A stretch of DNA of 64,000 bases from DAHUXD01 sp036406835 (GCA_036406835.1 DASXAG010000106.1:1-64000); one strand, 5' to 3'. Counted from the first letter of the stretch, positions 37,864-47,755 are shown. Notes: a model not told the origin generated them from the letters alone. Program-made: numbers and translations.

Positions 37864-39834
37864 TCAGGGCGCCGCGAACACGTACTCGTGTTGCGCGTCG
37901 CGGATGATCAGCGTCTTCGGCGACTTGTCGCCGCTCCCCACGACGAACTCGAATCCCTGTCCGCCCGGCGCGGTCGTCAGGAACGAGATCGTGCCGTCGG
38001 GGTTCTTGCGCGACGCGACGGGCGTCTTCCATTCGCCGAAATCGAACACGGTCTCCGCGCCCGGATGCGTCACGGCGATCTCGCCGAGCGACGCGTTCGC
38101 GTACCGCGGGGCGAGCTTCGCGCTCTCGGCGGGGTCGGCCGGCACGGTCAGCAGCTTGCGCTCGGCGGCGAGGTCCGCGTAGAACGTCTTCGCCTGGGCG
38201 GCGACCTGCGCGTCCGCCTCGCTCTTGCCGTCGAAGAGGACCTCGAGCAGCTTGCGGCGGTACACCGTGCGCAGGATCCAGCCGGGGTCCGCGTTGGTCA
38301 GGATCACGGCGCCGACGTTCTGCCCCGGCAGCCACATCATGTCGCTGTGGAAGCCGACCATGTCGCCGCCGTGGTGCACGACGGGAATCCCGTACGTCGA
38401 GTTGACCATGAGGCCCATGCCGTAGGTGTCGTCCTTCCCGATCGGCACCTGAGGCACGCGCCGCTCGAGCAGCGGCTCCTTCGCGATGTAGGTGGTCTTC
38501 CCGTCCGGCAGCTTCCCTTCGTCGAGCTCCATCTGCACGTAGCGCAGCATGTCTCGCGGGTTGCTCCACGCCGCGCCCGCCGGCCGGTCCGGGATGATCG
38601 AGTAGTTGAGCTCCATGACCGCGTGCGCGGTCTTGCCGTCGACGTCCGGCGCGTGCGGCATCGCGTGGTCGCCGGCGAGGGCGCGCGCGTAGTCGAAGGT
38701 CGTGGACTTCATGCCGAGCGGGTCGAAGACCTGGGCCTGCATCGCCTTGTCGTAGGCGGCGCCGAGCTCGAGGTCCGGGAACAGGACGTGTCCCCCGGTG
38801 AATCCCGCCGCGGCGGCCATCGGGTTCGAGTACTGGAACATCTCGCCGAACTTCGTCGTCGGCTGCATCGTGGCCAGCGTCGCCATCGCGTCGGACGGCG
38901 TGACGCCCTGGAACTGGAAGAGCCACTCGAGGTCCTGCCGCGGCAGGCCGGTGCAGGCGCAGATGAGCTGGCGGATCTTCACCTGGCGGGTCGTGTCCGC
39001 GTCGCCGAGCTTGAAGGTGGGGAGGACGCTCGTGACGGGGGTGTCCCACGTCAGCTTGCCCTCGGCGACCAGCTTCGCGAGGAGCAGGGTCGTCAGCGCC
39101 TTCGTGTTGGACGCGATCATGAAGTCGGTGTCGCCGTCGACGGCGTCGGGGCTGCCGAGGCTCTTGACGCCGAAGCCGCCCGCGAAGACGACCTTGCCGT
39201 CCTGGACGATGCCGACGCCCACGCCGGGAATGCCGAGATCCTTCATGCCGGCCTGGACGAACCGGCCGAGCTCCGCGAGCCGGGCCTCGTTCAGCGGGTT
39301 CGCCTTCCTGCCCGCGAAGGACTCGCGCGAGTAGCCCTTCGGCAGGAGCCGGCCGAAGATCAGCGCGACCTGCGCTCCGCGTTTCTCGCCGACGGCGTCG
39401 GTCAGGTCGACGATGGCCACCGTCCAGTGACCGTCCGCGAAACGCGCGACGGCGTCGACGGTGCGCTTCTCGTTCGGCGACGTCTGGTAGTCGAAGGCCT
39501 TCTGCTTCGACCAGCCGTCCCGATCGGGCGCGTCGGTCGTGACCTTCAGCGGCCACTTGTGGTCCGGCTTGTAGGCGGCCCACGCCGCGGCCACGGCGCC
39601 CTCCGCGTCCTTCGCCTCGACGTCGACGAGCGCGATCCACGAGTCGCCCTCGGGCGCCGCGACGATGGTCGCCGGGCCCTTGACGGTGACCGTCCAGCCG
39701 GCCGGGGCGATGAACGTGTTGCCCGCGACCGTGGTCTTCGGCGTGTCGGCGGAGAGCGGCCCGGCAGCGGTCTGGGCGAGGCAAGGGATGGCGGCGAGGA
39801 AGAGGAGCAGGAGCGGCGCGGCGAGTTTCTTCAT
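37864..39834 (-). CDS. Secreted class C beta-lactamase-like serine hydrolase
   Basis: A signal peptide (1-20) and a ~150-residue N-terminal beta domain (PAGWTVTVKGPATIV...) are followed by a penicillin-recognising domain with the S-x-x-K motif Ser242-Lys245 (IASNTKALTT), Tyr-x-Asn in FQYSNPMAAAAG and HHGG near residue 480. This arrangement is that of D-aminopeptidase/esterase EstB-type hydrolases rather than a true resistance enzyme. A further C-terminal beta domain (DUF3471-like) follows. Length (656 aa) is at the long end for the group. It is convergent with the esterase lipoprotein gene. Confidence 0.9.
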   Translation of the reverse strand: MKKLAAPLLLLFLAAIPCLAQTAAGPLSADTPKTTVAGNTFIAPAGWTVTVKGPATIVAAPEGDSWIALVDVEAKDAEGAVAAAWAAYKPDHKWPLKVTTDAPDRDGWSKQKAFDYQTSPNEKRTVDAVARFADGHWTVAIVDLTDAVGEKRGAQVALIFGRLLPKGYSRESFAGRKANPLNEARLAELGRFVQAGMKDLGIPGVGVGIVQDGKVVFAGGFGVKSLGSPDAVDGDTDFMIASNTKALTTLLLAKLVAEGKLTWDTPVTSVLPTFKLGDADTTRQVKIRQLICACTGLPRQDLEWLFQFQGVTPSDAMATLATMQPTTKFGEMFQYSNPMAAAAGFTGGHVLFPDLELGAAYDKAMQAQVFDPLGMKSTTFDYARALAGDHAMPHAPDVDGKTAHAVMELNYSIIPDRPAGAAWSNPRDMLRYVQMELDEGKLPDGKTTYIAKEPLLERRVPQVPIGKDDTYGMGLMVNSTYGIPVVHHGGDMVGFHSDMMWLPGQNVGAVILTNADPGWILRTVYRRKLLEVLFDGKSEADAQVAAQAKTFYADLAAERKLLTVPADPAESAKLAPRYANASLGEIAVTHPGAETVFDFGEWKTPVASRKNPDGTISFLTTAPGGQGFEFVVGSGDKSPKTLIIRDAQHEYVFAAP

Positions 39835-39882
39835 GCCGCCACGCTATCGCAAGTCGGAGCGAGCGATGCGCAGGGAGCATCT

Positions 39883-39959
<77 letters not shown>

Positions 39960-40026
39960 GCTGGTCGAGAGAACGGCGCATGATACCGGAACGGGGTCGC
40001 CAGTCAAACTGGCCGGGAGGCAGGAC

Positions 40027-41379
40027 TTACGGGACGACGTGGAAGACGCCGATCATGCCCTCGTGCTGCTCGGAAGTGCCGCACGAGGTGTTCTTGCAGG
40101 CGAAGGTGAAGTTGCCGGTGGACGAGGGGGTGAAGAAGAACGGGCCGGCGTTCTGCCCCTGCGAAACGATCGTGTCCGGCAACCCGAGCTCCGGAACGCC
40201 GTTGAACTCGTGCGGCTCGGTCACGTCGGAGGAGTCGCGGTTCAAGATGTAGAGCTGATAGGGCTTGCCGACGTGGATCGTGAGCTCGGTCAGGGGCGGA
40301 TTCGGCCGCGGCACGGACTGGCAGGGAGCGTAGGGCGTCACGAGCGCGCAGGGGCCGCCGTTGGGGTCGAACCAGAAGTTCCACTGCCAGCTCACCACCT
40401 GCAGCACGATGAACCCGGGGCCCGGCGTCGGCGTGATCGTCGGCGTGAGCGTGATCGTCGGCGTCGGCGTCATCGTGGCGGTCCGCGTCAGCGTCGGCGG
40501 AGAGGTGATCGTCGGAGTCTTCGTGGGACCCTTCGTCGGCGTCTTCGTCCGTGTCGGCGACGGGCCGGTCGGGACGGTGGGCACCGCCGTCGGCCCGGAG
40601 TCGGAGCCGCGTCCGACGACGCGGCCGCCCAGGTCGCGCGGCGCCGCCGGGTGCGGCGGCATGCGGCCGCCGACGAGGTCGCCATCCTGGGACGAGGCGC
40701 CGCCGGCGGGCGTGGGAGTCGGCACGAACGGAAAGCTGCCGGCGTCGAGGCCCGCGTCGGGTGCGGATCCGTCCTTGCGGTAGATCCGGATCTGTCCCGA
40801 GGCCGTGTCGCGCACCGTGAGCTGGAACGAGAGCGTGGTCAGGCTGCTCCAGAAGACCCAGTAGTGACCGGCCCATCCGGCCTCGACGATCTTGACGTCG
40901 ACGTCCGGGTTCTCCAACGAGGCGTCGCCCGTGAGCTCGGCGAAGGTGAAGTACCCGGAGCGGTCGCTCCTCGCGAACGCCCGGCCGGCCGAGGCGCGGC
41001 CCGAGCGGGGATCGTCGGCCTGTGCGGTGATCTCGAAGGGGTGCGCCGCGTTCAGGCGGAGCGTGTCGGCGGGCGACACGATCACGGGGATCCGGCCGCT
41101 CGAGACGGGGCCCGTGAGCTCGATGGCGTAGGTGCCGGGCTCACTCCAGCGGTGCGACGCGACGGGGGCCTGCGCGGACTCGCCGTCGCCGAAGGTCCAG
41201 AACACGGGGCTCGCATCGCCCGCGTCCGAGGACGCGTCGCGCACCTCCACGGTCTGGCCCGCCGTGGGATTGGGGGGTGAGAGCTGGATCGACGCGCTCG
41301 GCTCCGAGGCCGCCCGAGCCAGCCAGGAGACCAGCGTCAGGAGCGGTACCGCAGCGAGTCGGCGCAGCGCGGAGGGCAT
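40027..41379 (-). CDS. Secreted PKD-domain protein with C-terminal cupredoxin-like domain
   Basis: After a signal peptide (1-24), a PKD-type module (about 28-100) has VFWTFGDGESAQAPVASHRW. A second beta-domain (110-205) precedes a Thr/Pro-rich linker (263-322). The last ~128 residues have WQWNFWF, EPHEF and FACKNTSCGTSEQHEGMIG, like the CuA domain of cytochrome oxidase subunit II. Possible copper ligands are His390, Cys428, Cys433, His439 and Met442. The Cys-Cys-His spacing (x4, x5) differs from the classic x3, x3, so the copper site is inferred only. It lies 69 bases behind the DUF1501 gene on the same strand and may be in its operon. Confidence 0.78.
   Translation of the reverse strand: MPSALRRLAAVPLLTLVSWLARAASEPSASIQLSPPNPTAGQTVEVRDASSDAGDASPVFWTFGDGESAQAPVASHRWSEPGTYAIELTGPVSSGRIPVIVSPADTLRLNAAHPFEITAQADDPRSGRASAGRAFARSDRSGYFTFAELTGDASLENPDVDVKIVEAGWAGHYWVFWSSLTTLSFQLTVRDTASGQIRIYRKDGSAPDAGLDAGSFPFVPTPTPAGGASSQDGDLVGGRMPPHPAAPRDLGGRVVGRGSDSGPTAVPTVPTGPSPTRTKTPTKGPTKTPTITSPPTLTRTATMTPTPTITLTPTITPTPGPGFIVLQVVSWQWNFWFDPNGGPCALVTPYAPCQSVPRPNPPLTELTIHVGKPYQLYILNRDSSDVTEPHEFNGVPELGLPDTIVSQGQNAGPFFFTPSSTGNFTFACKNTSCGTSEQHEGMIGVFHVVP
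40414..40593 (-). repeat. Thr/Pro-rich linker coding repeat
   Basis: This stretch encodes about sixty residues of short TPT, TKTPT and TPTIT units joining the two halves of the cupredoxin protein. At DNA level it is a degenerate tandem repeat of GTCGGCGT-like units, liable to slippage and length change. Confidence 0.8.
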
Positions 41380-41448
41380 TGGGGCGAAAGCTCGAGGGTA
41401 ACGGAAGACGGGGGCGGCGCGAAGGCCGCCCCCGTTTCCGAGACCGTC

Positions 41449-42903
41449 TTAAACGAATCCGAGTCCGTTGTACGGGGCCGATTCGAAGTTGCCGATGAGC
41501 GGGAACACCGTGGGGATGTCGCCGGAGGTGACGCCGAACCACTTGGCCAGCGTGACTCCGTACTCCTCGACCGCCGTGGACGGGATCCAGCGGCCGCGGC
41601 CGTTCGCGCTGCTGGTCGTGTCGTCGAGGCCGCCGAACTGGAGGACCGGGAAGCGCGAGCCGGTGGCCGGGTTGATGTTTCCGTAGAAGTCGCCACCGTT
41701 GACCGCGCCGCCCATGACGAAGGCGTGGTTGCCCCAGGCGTGGTCGCTGCCGATGTTGCCGCCCGATCCCGCGGGCTGCAGCGTCCGGCCGAAGTCGGAG
41801 AGGGTGAAGGTCGTCACGCTGTCCTGCAGGCCCAGCTCCAGGGTCGCCGAGTAGAACGCGTTCATGGCGTTCGCGAGGTCGGTGAAGTTGTTGCCCTGGT
41901 CGTTGATCTGGTCCTGGTGCGTGTCGTAGCCGCCCTGCGAGACGAAGAAGACCTGCCGCACCAGACCGAGTCCCGGAGGCGTCTGGTTCAGCTTCATGAT
42001 CTTGGCGACCTGCTTCAACTGGTTGGAGATGCCCGTGTTGGGGAACGTCGTGTTGATGACCGGGTCGCTGCTGAAGATCGCGCTGATGTCCACGCCCTGC
42101 TGGGTCACGCCGCTCGCGCCGGCGATCATCGTCGCCGTGTTGTCGATCGTGCGCAGGTAATCCATGGACTGCCGCCGGGCCACGTCCGTCGCCGAGCCGC
42201 TGAAGCCGCTCAGGACGAGGACCGACGTCAGCGCGCCGGTCCCGATGGAGAGCGGACGCTGGTTGAGGCCGATGGTGAAAGAGGTCGAACCCGAGATCGA
42301 GGTCATCGTCGGGAAGTTGGAGCCGGCGTTGCACGGCAGCACGTTGTCCACGATGCGGCCGCCCCATCCCGTGGGCGACTTGGTGTCGGCGCGCGAGGTC
42401 TGCTGCGCCTGGACCTGGTCGGAGTGCGAGAAGAGCGAGAAGGGCTTCGGGACCGCGCCGCTGATGTAGTCGGACTGCGAGGTCGGCACGACGAGGGAGC
42501 CCACGTTGGTGACGACCCCGAGGTTGCCGGCGTTGAAGAGGGCGGTCAGCGGAGCCAGGTTGGGATGGAACGCGAACTGGCGCCCGCCCATGCTCGGCGG
42601 GTTGTTCATCGGGGTCAGGGTGCTCTGCGGGATGGCGAGACCGCCGCGGGTGGCGGCGTAGGTCGGGTAATAGGTCCCGTCGTACGGGATGACCATGTTG
42701 TTGCCGTCGTTCCCGCCGTTGAGGAAGATGCACACGAGCGCCTTGTAGCCGCCCGTGCAGTTCGCCGCATTCGGACTGTTCACCGAGTTGTCCACGGCGA
42801 GCAGGTTGGCCAGGCCGAACTGCTTGATCGTGCTCTGGAACGCCGCGGCGCCGAGCGCCGCGCACGTCGAGCGAACCAGGAAGTCCCTGCGATTGTGTGA
42901 CAT
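41449..42903 (-). CDS. DUF1501-family Tat-exported protein (sulfatase-fold like)
   Basis: A twin-arginine signal (NRRDFLVRSTCAALG) opens the 484-aa protein. GGNDGNNMVIPYDGTYYPTY is the DUF1501 signature, with later HSDQVQAQQTS, SQGGYDTHQDQ and TLSDFGRTLQPAG...DHAWGNHAFVMGG, all family-typical and reminiscent of the alkaline-phosphatase fold. The function is unknown, but DUF1501 genes are nearly always paired with DUF1800 genes, as here: the DUF1800 gene ends five bases before this start. GAGGT lies ahead of the ATG inside the DUF1800 end. Confidence 0.9.
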   Translation of the reverse strand: MSHNRRDFLVRSTCAALGAAAFQSTIKQFGLANLLAVDNSVNSPNAANCTGGYKALVCIFLNGGNDGNNMVIPYDGTYYPTYAATRGGLAIPQSTLTPMNNPPSMGGRQFAFHPNLAPLTALFNAGNLGVVTNVGSLVVPTSQSDYISGAVPKPFSLFSHSDQVQAQQTSRADTKSPTGWGGRIVDNVLPCNAGSNFPTMTSISGSTSFTIGLNQRPLSIGTGALTSVLVLSGFSGSATDVARRQSMDYLRTIDNTATMIAGASGVTQQGVDISAIFSSDPVINTTFPNTGISNQLKQVAKIMKLNQTPPGLGLVRQVFFVSQGGYDTHQDQINDQGNNFTDLANAMNAFYSATLELGLQDSVTTFTLSDFGRTLQPAGSGGNIGSDHAWGNHAFVMGGAVNGGDFYGNINPATGSRFPVLQFGGLDDTTSSANGRGRWIPSTAVEEYGVTLAKWFGVTSGDIPTVFPLIGNFESAPYNGLGFV

Positions 42904-42908
42904 GGCGT

Positions 42909-45431
42909 TTACCTCTGCGCCTGGTACTGCGACGCCGTCGCGACCAGATAAAGCGCCTGACGGGCGCGTTTCAACGTGTCCGTGGCCGGCGTCACCGCGT
43001 TGACGGCCGTGATGATCGAGTTGCGCATGTCGTCGGACATGGTGCCGTGCATGAGCAGTCGATTGAGCCGGTCGACCAGGTTGCCCGCGTTGGGAGCGAG
43101 CTGCTGGAGCTCGGTGAAGTCGATCGACGTGCCGTTCGGCGTGTCCGTGCCGCTCGGCTGGATACCGCCGCCGAAGGTCATCTGGTTGACGAAGTTCGCG
43201 CGCTTCAGCGAGGTCGACGCGTCCATGATTCCGAACTCGGGGCCCAGGAGCTCCGCGGAGGCCGGGGGCGCGAAGTAGTCCTGCGGGAAGTAGCTGAAGA
43301 CCGTCGGGGGCTTGAGCAGGTCCTCTCCCATCGCGCGCGGCTGCGCGTTGATGTTTCCGTCGCTCAGGGTGAGCCGGTTGGTGGACTTCGGATCGAACGC
43401 GCGGAGGATGTTCAGCGTGTAGAGCGTCGGCTCCTTGAGTTTTCCGTAGTTGGGATCCGACGGCGCAACGCGCGCCTCGGGGTCGAGGAGGATGGCCTTG
43501 ATCACGGCCCAGAGGCTGCCGCGGGTGCCGTTGCCGTCGTCGTTGAACGCCCACGCAACCCGCTCGACGTACTCCGGGCTCGGGTTGGAGGTCACGAGGC
43601 TGTGGATCATCTCGCGCGCCACGTAGGGAGCCGTGTTGGGGTGGTTGAAGAGCGCGTCGATCGCCGTGTTGAGCTCGGGGAAGCCCTGCACGTTGCCGGG
43701 CACCGAGGTCGGAGCGCCGACGCCGTCCTTGTTGGGCAGGAATCCCTGGAACAGCATCTTGTCGGTGACGTCGTGCTTCGTGTCGTCGAAGATCATCGGG
43801 TTCAGGAAGTCGGCGCACACCGAGCCCTGCTGGCTGGCCGGGTCACAGGCGACGTTGTTCTGGATCTTCCAGCCCGTCAGGACGAGCTTGAGCTGGTCGA
43901 TGACCGACTGGTCGTAGGTGGGCATCGGCTCGCCGGTGACGTCGTCGTTCTGGGTCGTGCCGTCCATGTTGAGAAGATCCGTCCCGATCGAGAACAGCTG
44001 CATGATCTCGCGCGCGTAGTTCTCGTTGGGGTTGTTCTTCGTGTTGGTGTTCATGTTGAGGTACAGGCCCATTCCCGCGTTGAGCGACACGTTGTAGAGG
44101 ATGTCGCGGTAGTTGCCGAACGCGTCGTTGTAGAGGAGCGTCAGGTACGGCGACATCTGGCTCGGACGGGTCAGGACCACCGAGGAGGTGACGTCGAGCT
44201 TGTGCAGGGCGAACGCGACGCGCTGCCGGAGCTGGTCCGGGTTGTACATCGCGTTCTTGAAGAACGACACCTGCAGCTGGTACATCGTGTAGTTGTCGCG
44301 GTGGCAGATGCCGGTGGTGCAGTCGACCGGCGTCGTCGGCGCGTTGTCCGGCCACAGCCCCATCAGCGGCGGGGTCGAGTTGAACAGCGAGAACTGGGCC
44401 CCCATCCACGGCAGGTAGCCCTGCGCGAGCACGAGGCCGATATCGGTGTCGCTCGGTCCCCAGCTGGCCTGCTCGAGGAACCGGATGCCTTCCGGCCGGT
44501 GGAACGTCTTCGTCATGAAGACCGCCATCTGGCCGCGCGAGTTCGCTTCGTTCGGGCAGAAGTTGCCGTTGCCGCAGCCGACCGTGATCTTGAGGCGCGC
44601 CAGCTCCTCGATCCAGGGAACGAGCGGCGCGAGCGAGGGATCGCCGAGCGGGCAGTCCGGGAAGACGCCGGTCGCCGGCGGGGGAACGTGGGAGACGCCC
44701 TCGTAGACCTTCAGGAGGAAGACCGCCATCTGAGCGCGCGTGACCGAGTTGTTCGGGCAGTAGGCCGGCAGGTTGCCGTGGTTGGGGTCGGGGCCGGTGC
44801 AGCCGCCCGTGATCCCCTCGGCGTGGAGCTGCTCGATCCAGTCCGCCGCGAAGTCGGTCGCGCCGACGTCCCAGAAGACCGTGCCGGACGCCGGGTTCGG
44901 GACGTAGCCCTGGCCGTGCTCGGCGCGAAGGAGGAAGACCGCCATCTGCGCGCGCGTGACCGCGTCGTTCGGGCAGTAGTTCCCGTTGAGGCATCCGGCC
45001 GTGATGCCGTCACGGACGATCCGCTCGACCGGCGCGTGGAACGGGCTCGCCTGATTCACGTCGTTGAAGTCGGCGAACCATCCGAAGGGAATCGTGGAAG
45101 TCGGCCCACCCGGATTGGTGACGGCGACGTCGTAGAGCGCGCCCGCAGCGAGCGCCGGCATCGTCGCGCCGATTCGGGTGGAGTTGTGGAAGGTCACCGT
45201 GACGGGGATTCCACCCACCGTCACGGTCGCGCCGTTCTGGAACTGATTGCCCACGATCGGAACAACCGTTCCTCCCGAAGCGGCGCCCGACGCCGTATAG
45301 AGATAGGACGCCTGAAACGAGGTAGCCCCGGAAGCGAGAGCGGCGGACCAGAAAACCGTTGCGAGCGCCGCCACGCCCACTCGGAGTGCGAGGAAACCCT
45401 CCCCGCGAGAGCCGGTCAACCGTTCTCTCAT
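42909..45431 (-). CDS. DUF1800-family exported protein with IPT and three SLH-like repeats
   Basis: A signal peptide (1-36) is followed by an IPT/TIG-type beta-domain (about 50-115). Three S-layer-homology-like repeats (about 120-320) follow, each with a conserved tail such as CGNGNFCP-N-E-x-x-SRGQMAVF or CLNGNYCPNDAVTRAQMAVF. The rest is DUF1800 (SFFKNAMYNPDQLRQRVAFALHK, NENYAREIMQLFSIG, MIHSLVTSNPSPEYVERVA). Fusion of SLH-like repeats to DUF1800 suggests cell-surface anchoring of the DUF1800/DUF1501 pair. A TATAGT/TTGACT promoter-like pair lies upstream. Confidence 0.9.
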   Translation of the reverse strand: MRERLTGSRGEGFLALRVGVAALATVFWSAALASGATSFQASYLYTASGAASGGTVVPIVGNQFQNGATVTVGGIPVTVTFHNSTRIGATMPALAAGALYDVAVTNPGGPTSTIPFGWFADFNDVNQASPFHAPVERIVRDGITAGCLNGNYCPNDAVTRAQMAVFLLRAEHGQGYVPNPASGTVFWDVGATDFAADWIEQLHAEGITGGCTGPDPNHGNLPAYCPNNSVTRAQMAVFLLKVYEGVSHVPPPATGVFPDCPLGDPSLAPLVPWIEELARLKITVGCGNGNFCPNEANSRGQMAVFMTKTFHRPEGIRFLEQASWGPSDTDIGLVLAQGYLPWMGAQFSLFNSTPPLMGLWPDNAPTTPVDCTTGICHRDNYTMYQLQVSFFKNAMYNPDQLRQRVAFALHKLDVTSSVVLTRPSQMSPYLTLLYNDAFGNYRDILYNVSLNAGMGLYLNMNTNTKNNPNENYAREIMQLFSIGTDLLNMDGTTQNDDVTGEPMPTYDQSVIDQLKLVLTGWKIQNNVACDPASQQGSVCADFLNPMIFDDTKHDVTDKMLFQGFLPNKDGVGAPTSVPGNVQGFPELNTAIDALFNHPNTAPYVAREMIHSLVTSNPSPEYVERVAWAFNDDGNGTRGSLWAVIKAILLDPEARVAPSDPNYGKLKEPTLYTLNILRAFDPKSTNRLTLSDGNINAQPRAMGEDLLKPPTVFSYFPQDYFAPPASAELLGPEFGIMDASTSLKRANFVNQMTFGGGIQPSGTDTPNGTSIDFTELQQLAPNAGNLVDRLNRLLMHGTMSDDMRNSIITAVNAVTPATDTLKRARQALYLVATASQYQAQR

Positions 45432-45745
45432 AGAGACATTCCTTCCTGGCGTCCCTCTGGGGCGCCAAAAAGCCGGCTTGTGGGAGTGACGTGAACTATA
45501 TCACAAGCCTGGCGAGTCAAGTCCTTTTCGAGCGGCCGGTCGCCTGGGGCGAACGCCGGAGGAACCGGTGTGGCAGGTGCGATGCGGGGCAAGATCCTCG
45601 TAGCGTAGACAGTTAGTGTTCAGGAGACGACTGCCCGCCGGGGCGAAAGAAGGACAGTGACCTCGCGCCTCCGAGGGATCTGGCCGACCGGGCAGGTATC
45701 TTCGCCGGGGGGTCGGAGCCGATAATCGCCCAAACACCGACACCC
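45432..45745. promoter_or_regulatory. Intergenic region with divergent promoters
   Basis: For the minus-strand DUF1800 gene, TATAGT (45495-45500 reversed) and TTGACT (45515-45520 reversed) form a plausible but short-spaced (14-base) promoter, with AAGGAA before the ATG. For the plus-strand SLH protein, GATAAT (45721-45726) is a -10-like box. I see no ORF with coding character and no RNA gene in between. Confidence 0.4.
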
Positions 45746-47749
45746 ATGGCTGTTCACCCGGCGGCTGGCAGGCTCGCGCGAGGAAGCGTCCTCCTCCTCG
45801 CGGTCTTCCTTTCCCTGATGGGGGCGTCGCCGGCGCGGAAACACGCCCGCCGGAAGGCGTCGGCGGTCCGGCCGCCGTCGTCGCTCGCCGCTCGTCTCGA
45901 GACGAGCCTTCCCGGTCCCTGGCCGATCTTTCCGCCGACGAACTGGTGGAACACGGAGATCTCGAGCGCTCCGCTCGACACGGATTCGGCGAGCTACATC
46001 GGCTTCATCAACCAGGGCGGCGTCAAGCACCTCCATCCGGATCTCGGCGGGACGCTCGACGACGGCATCCACATCTACGGCATGCCGTACATCGTGGTCG
46101 ACGGCAACCAGCCGAAGAAGACCGTCAACTTCCACTACTACGACCAGTCGGACGGCGTGAACCACCCCGGGAACAATCCCTATCCGTTCTACCCGATCCC
46201 CGACGAGGCCATCACCCAGGCTCACTGGATCGAGGGCGGCGCTCCCGGCAGCGTGGACGACCGCGACGAAGATCGCCACATGCTGATCGTGGACCGCGAC
46301 AACCGCCGCCTCTACGAGCTCTACAACGTCTACTACGACGCGGACCTGCAGCAGTGGCAGGCGGGCTCCGGCGCGTTCTTCGACCTGACGCGCGACGACC
46401 GGAGGCCCGAGGGCTGGACCTCGGCGGACGCGGCGGGGCTCGCGATCCTCCCCGGACTGCTGCGCTGGGAGGAGGTCTACGGTCCCGGCGAGATCCGCCA
46501 CGCGCTGCGCTTCACGGTGCGGAGCACGAACGGCTACGTCTATCCCGCGAGCCACGTCGCCGGCTCGACCTCCGGCGCGCTGCCGATGGGCGCGCGGCTG
46601 CGGCTCAAGGCGGGCAAGGACATCTCCGGCTTCGACCCGGCCGTCCAGAAGATCTTCCGCGCGATGAAGGCCTACGGGCTCATCGTCGCCGACAACGGGA
46701 CCGACATGTACATCGGCGGGACCTGGGACGACCGCTGGGACAACGACGTGCTGAACCCCGCGTTCGACCAGCTCACGGCCTCCGACTTCGACGTCGTCCA
46801 GCTCGGCTGGTCGCCCCCGCTCGCGGCCTCGCTCGCGGTGGACACGGAGCCCGGCGCCTCGTCCGACGGAAACGGAATCCTCGAGCCGGGGGAGTCGGCG
46901 ATCGTCGCGCCGGGGTGGCAGGGGTCGGCCACCGACCCGCCCGGGGCGCTCTCCGGTGCCGGCTCCGCGGCGAGCGGGCCGGCGGGCGCGGCGTATGCGC
47001 TCGACGACGCCTCCGCGGCGTACGGCTCACCGGCGGCCGGCGCACCCGCGAGCTGCGCGGACGCGACCGGCGATTGCTACCAGTTCTCCCTTTCCGATCC
47101 GCCGACGCGCCCGGCCGCGCACTGGGACGCGTCCTTCCACGAGATCGTGAACGGCGCGGCGGCGAGGACGTGGACGCTCCACGTCGGCGGGAGCTTCGCC
47201 GACGTGCCGGTCAATCATCCCTTCTATGCCGCGATCGAAGCGCTCTTCCACGCCGGCGTGACCGCCGGATGCGGACCGTCCATCGACTGTCCCGGCGACG
47301 GCGTCACGCGCGCCGAGATGGCGATCTTCCTGCTGAAGGCGAAGCTCGGGCCCGACTACGCGCCGCCGCCCGGCTCGGGCACGGTATTCGGGGACGTCCC
47401 GCCGGGCTCCTTCGCCCAGAGCTGGATCGAGGACCTCTACGCGGCCGGCGTCTCTGCCGGCTGCGGCAACGGCAACTTCTGCCCGGGAGAGACCGTCAAT
47501 CGGAAGCAGATGGCGGTCTTCCTTCTGAAGGCGAGTCGGGGCAGCGCCTACCAGCCGCCGCCCGCGTCGGGCATCTTCGACGACGTGTCCGCCGACGACC
47601 CGTACGCTCCGTGGATCGAGGAGCTGTTCCACTCGGGCATCACGGCCGGGTGCGGCAACGGCGACTACTGCCCGGAAGATCCCAACACCCGCGGGCAGAT
47701 GGCGGTGTTTCTGGACCTGACGTTCGGACTGAAATTGTACGGGCCTTAG
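45746..47749 (+). CDS. Secreted surface protein with three C-terminal SLH-like repeats
   Basis: After a signal peptide (about 1-27) and a basic stretch, residues ~60-345 form a domain with WPIFPPTNWWNTEISSAP, IGFINQGG, HMLIVDRDNRRLYELYN and KAYGLIVADNGTDMYIGG, characteristic of secreted bacterial proteins that I cannot assign to a named family. A variable region (360-485) leads into three SLH-like repeats, each ending with a C-x-GDG/CGNGNFCP-x-x-x-V-T/N-R-x-x-MAVFLLKA motif. The same repeat type is in the DUF1800 protein. It is probably attached to the outer surface. No Shine-Dalgarno is visible before the ATG. Confidence 0.8.
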   Translation: MAVHPAAGRLARGSVLLLAVFLSLMGASPARKHARRKASAVRPPSSLAARLETSLPGPWPIFPPTNWWNTEISSAPLDTDSASYIGFINQGGVKHLHPDLGGTLDDGIHIYGMPYIVVDGNQPKKTVNFHYYDQSDGVNHPGNNPYPFYPIPDEAITQAHWIEGGAPGSVDDRDEDRHMLIVDRDNRRLYELYNVYYDADLQQWQAGSGAFFDLTRDDRRPEGWTSADAAGLAILPGLLRWEEVYGPGEIRHALRFTVRSTNGYVYPASHVAGSTSGALPMGARLRLKAGKDISGFDPAVQKIFRAMKAYGLIVADNGTDMYIGGTWDDRWDNDVLNPAFDQLTASDFDVVQLGWSPPLAASLAVDTEPGASSDGNGILEPGESAIVAPGWQGSATDPPGALSGAGSAASGPAGAAYALDDASAAYGSPAAGAPASCADATGDCYQFSLSDPPTRPAAHWDASFHEIVNGAAARTWTLHVGGSFADVPVNHPFYAAIEALFHAGVTAGCGPSIDCPGDGVTRAEMAIFLLKAKLGPDYAPPPGSGTVFGDVPPGSFAQSWIEDLYAAGVSAGCGNGNFCPGETVNRKQMAVFLLKASRGSAYQPPPASGIFDDVSADDPYAPWIEELFHSGITAGCGNGDYCPEDPNTRGQMAVFLDLTFGLKLYGP

Positions 47750-47755
47750 AGAGTC

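Noticed and set aside
37864..39834. Antibiotic-resistance beta-lactamase
   Set aside because: Long N- and C-terminal extra domains and the family context point to a peptidase/esterase, although the S-x-x-K site is intact.
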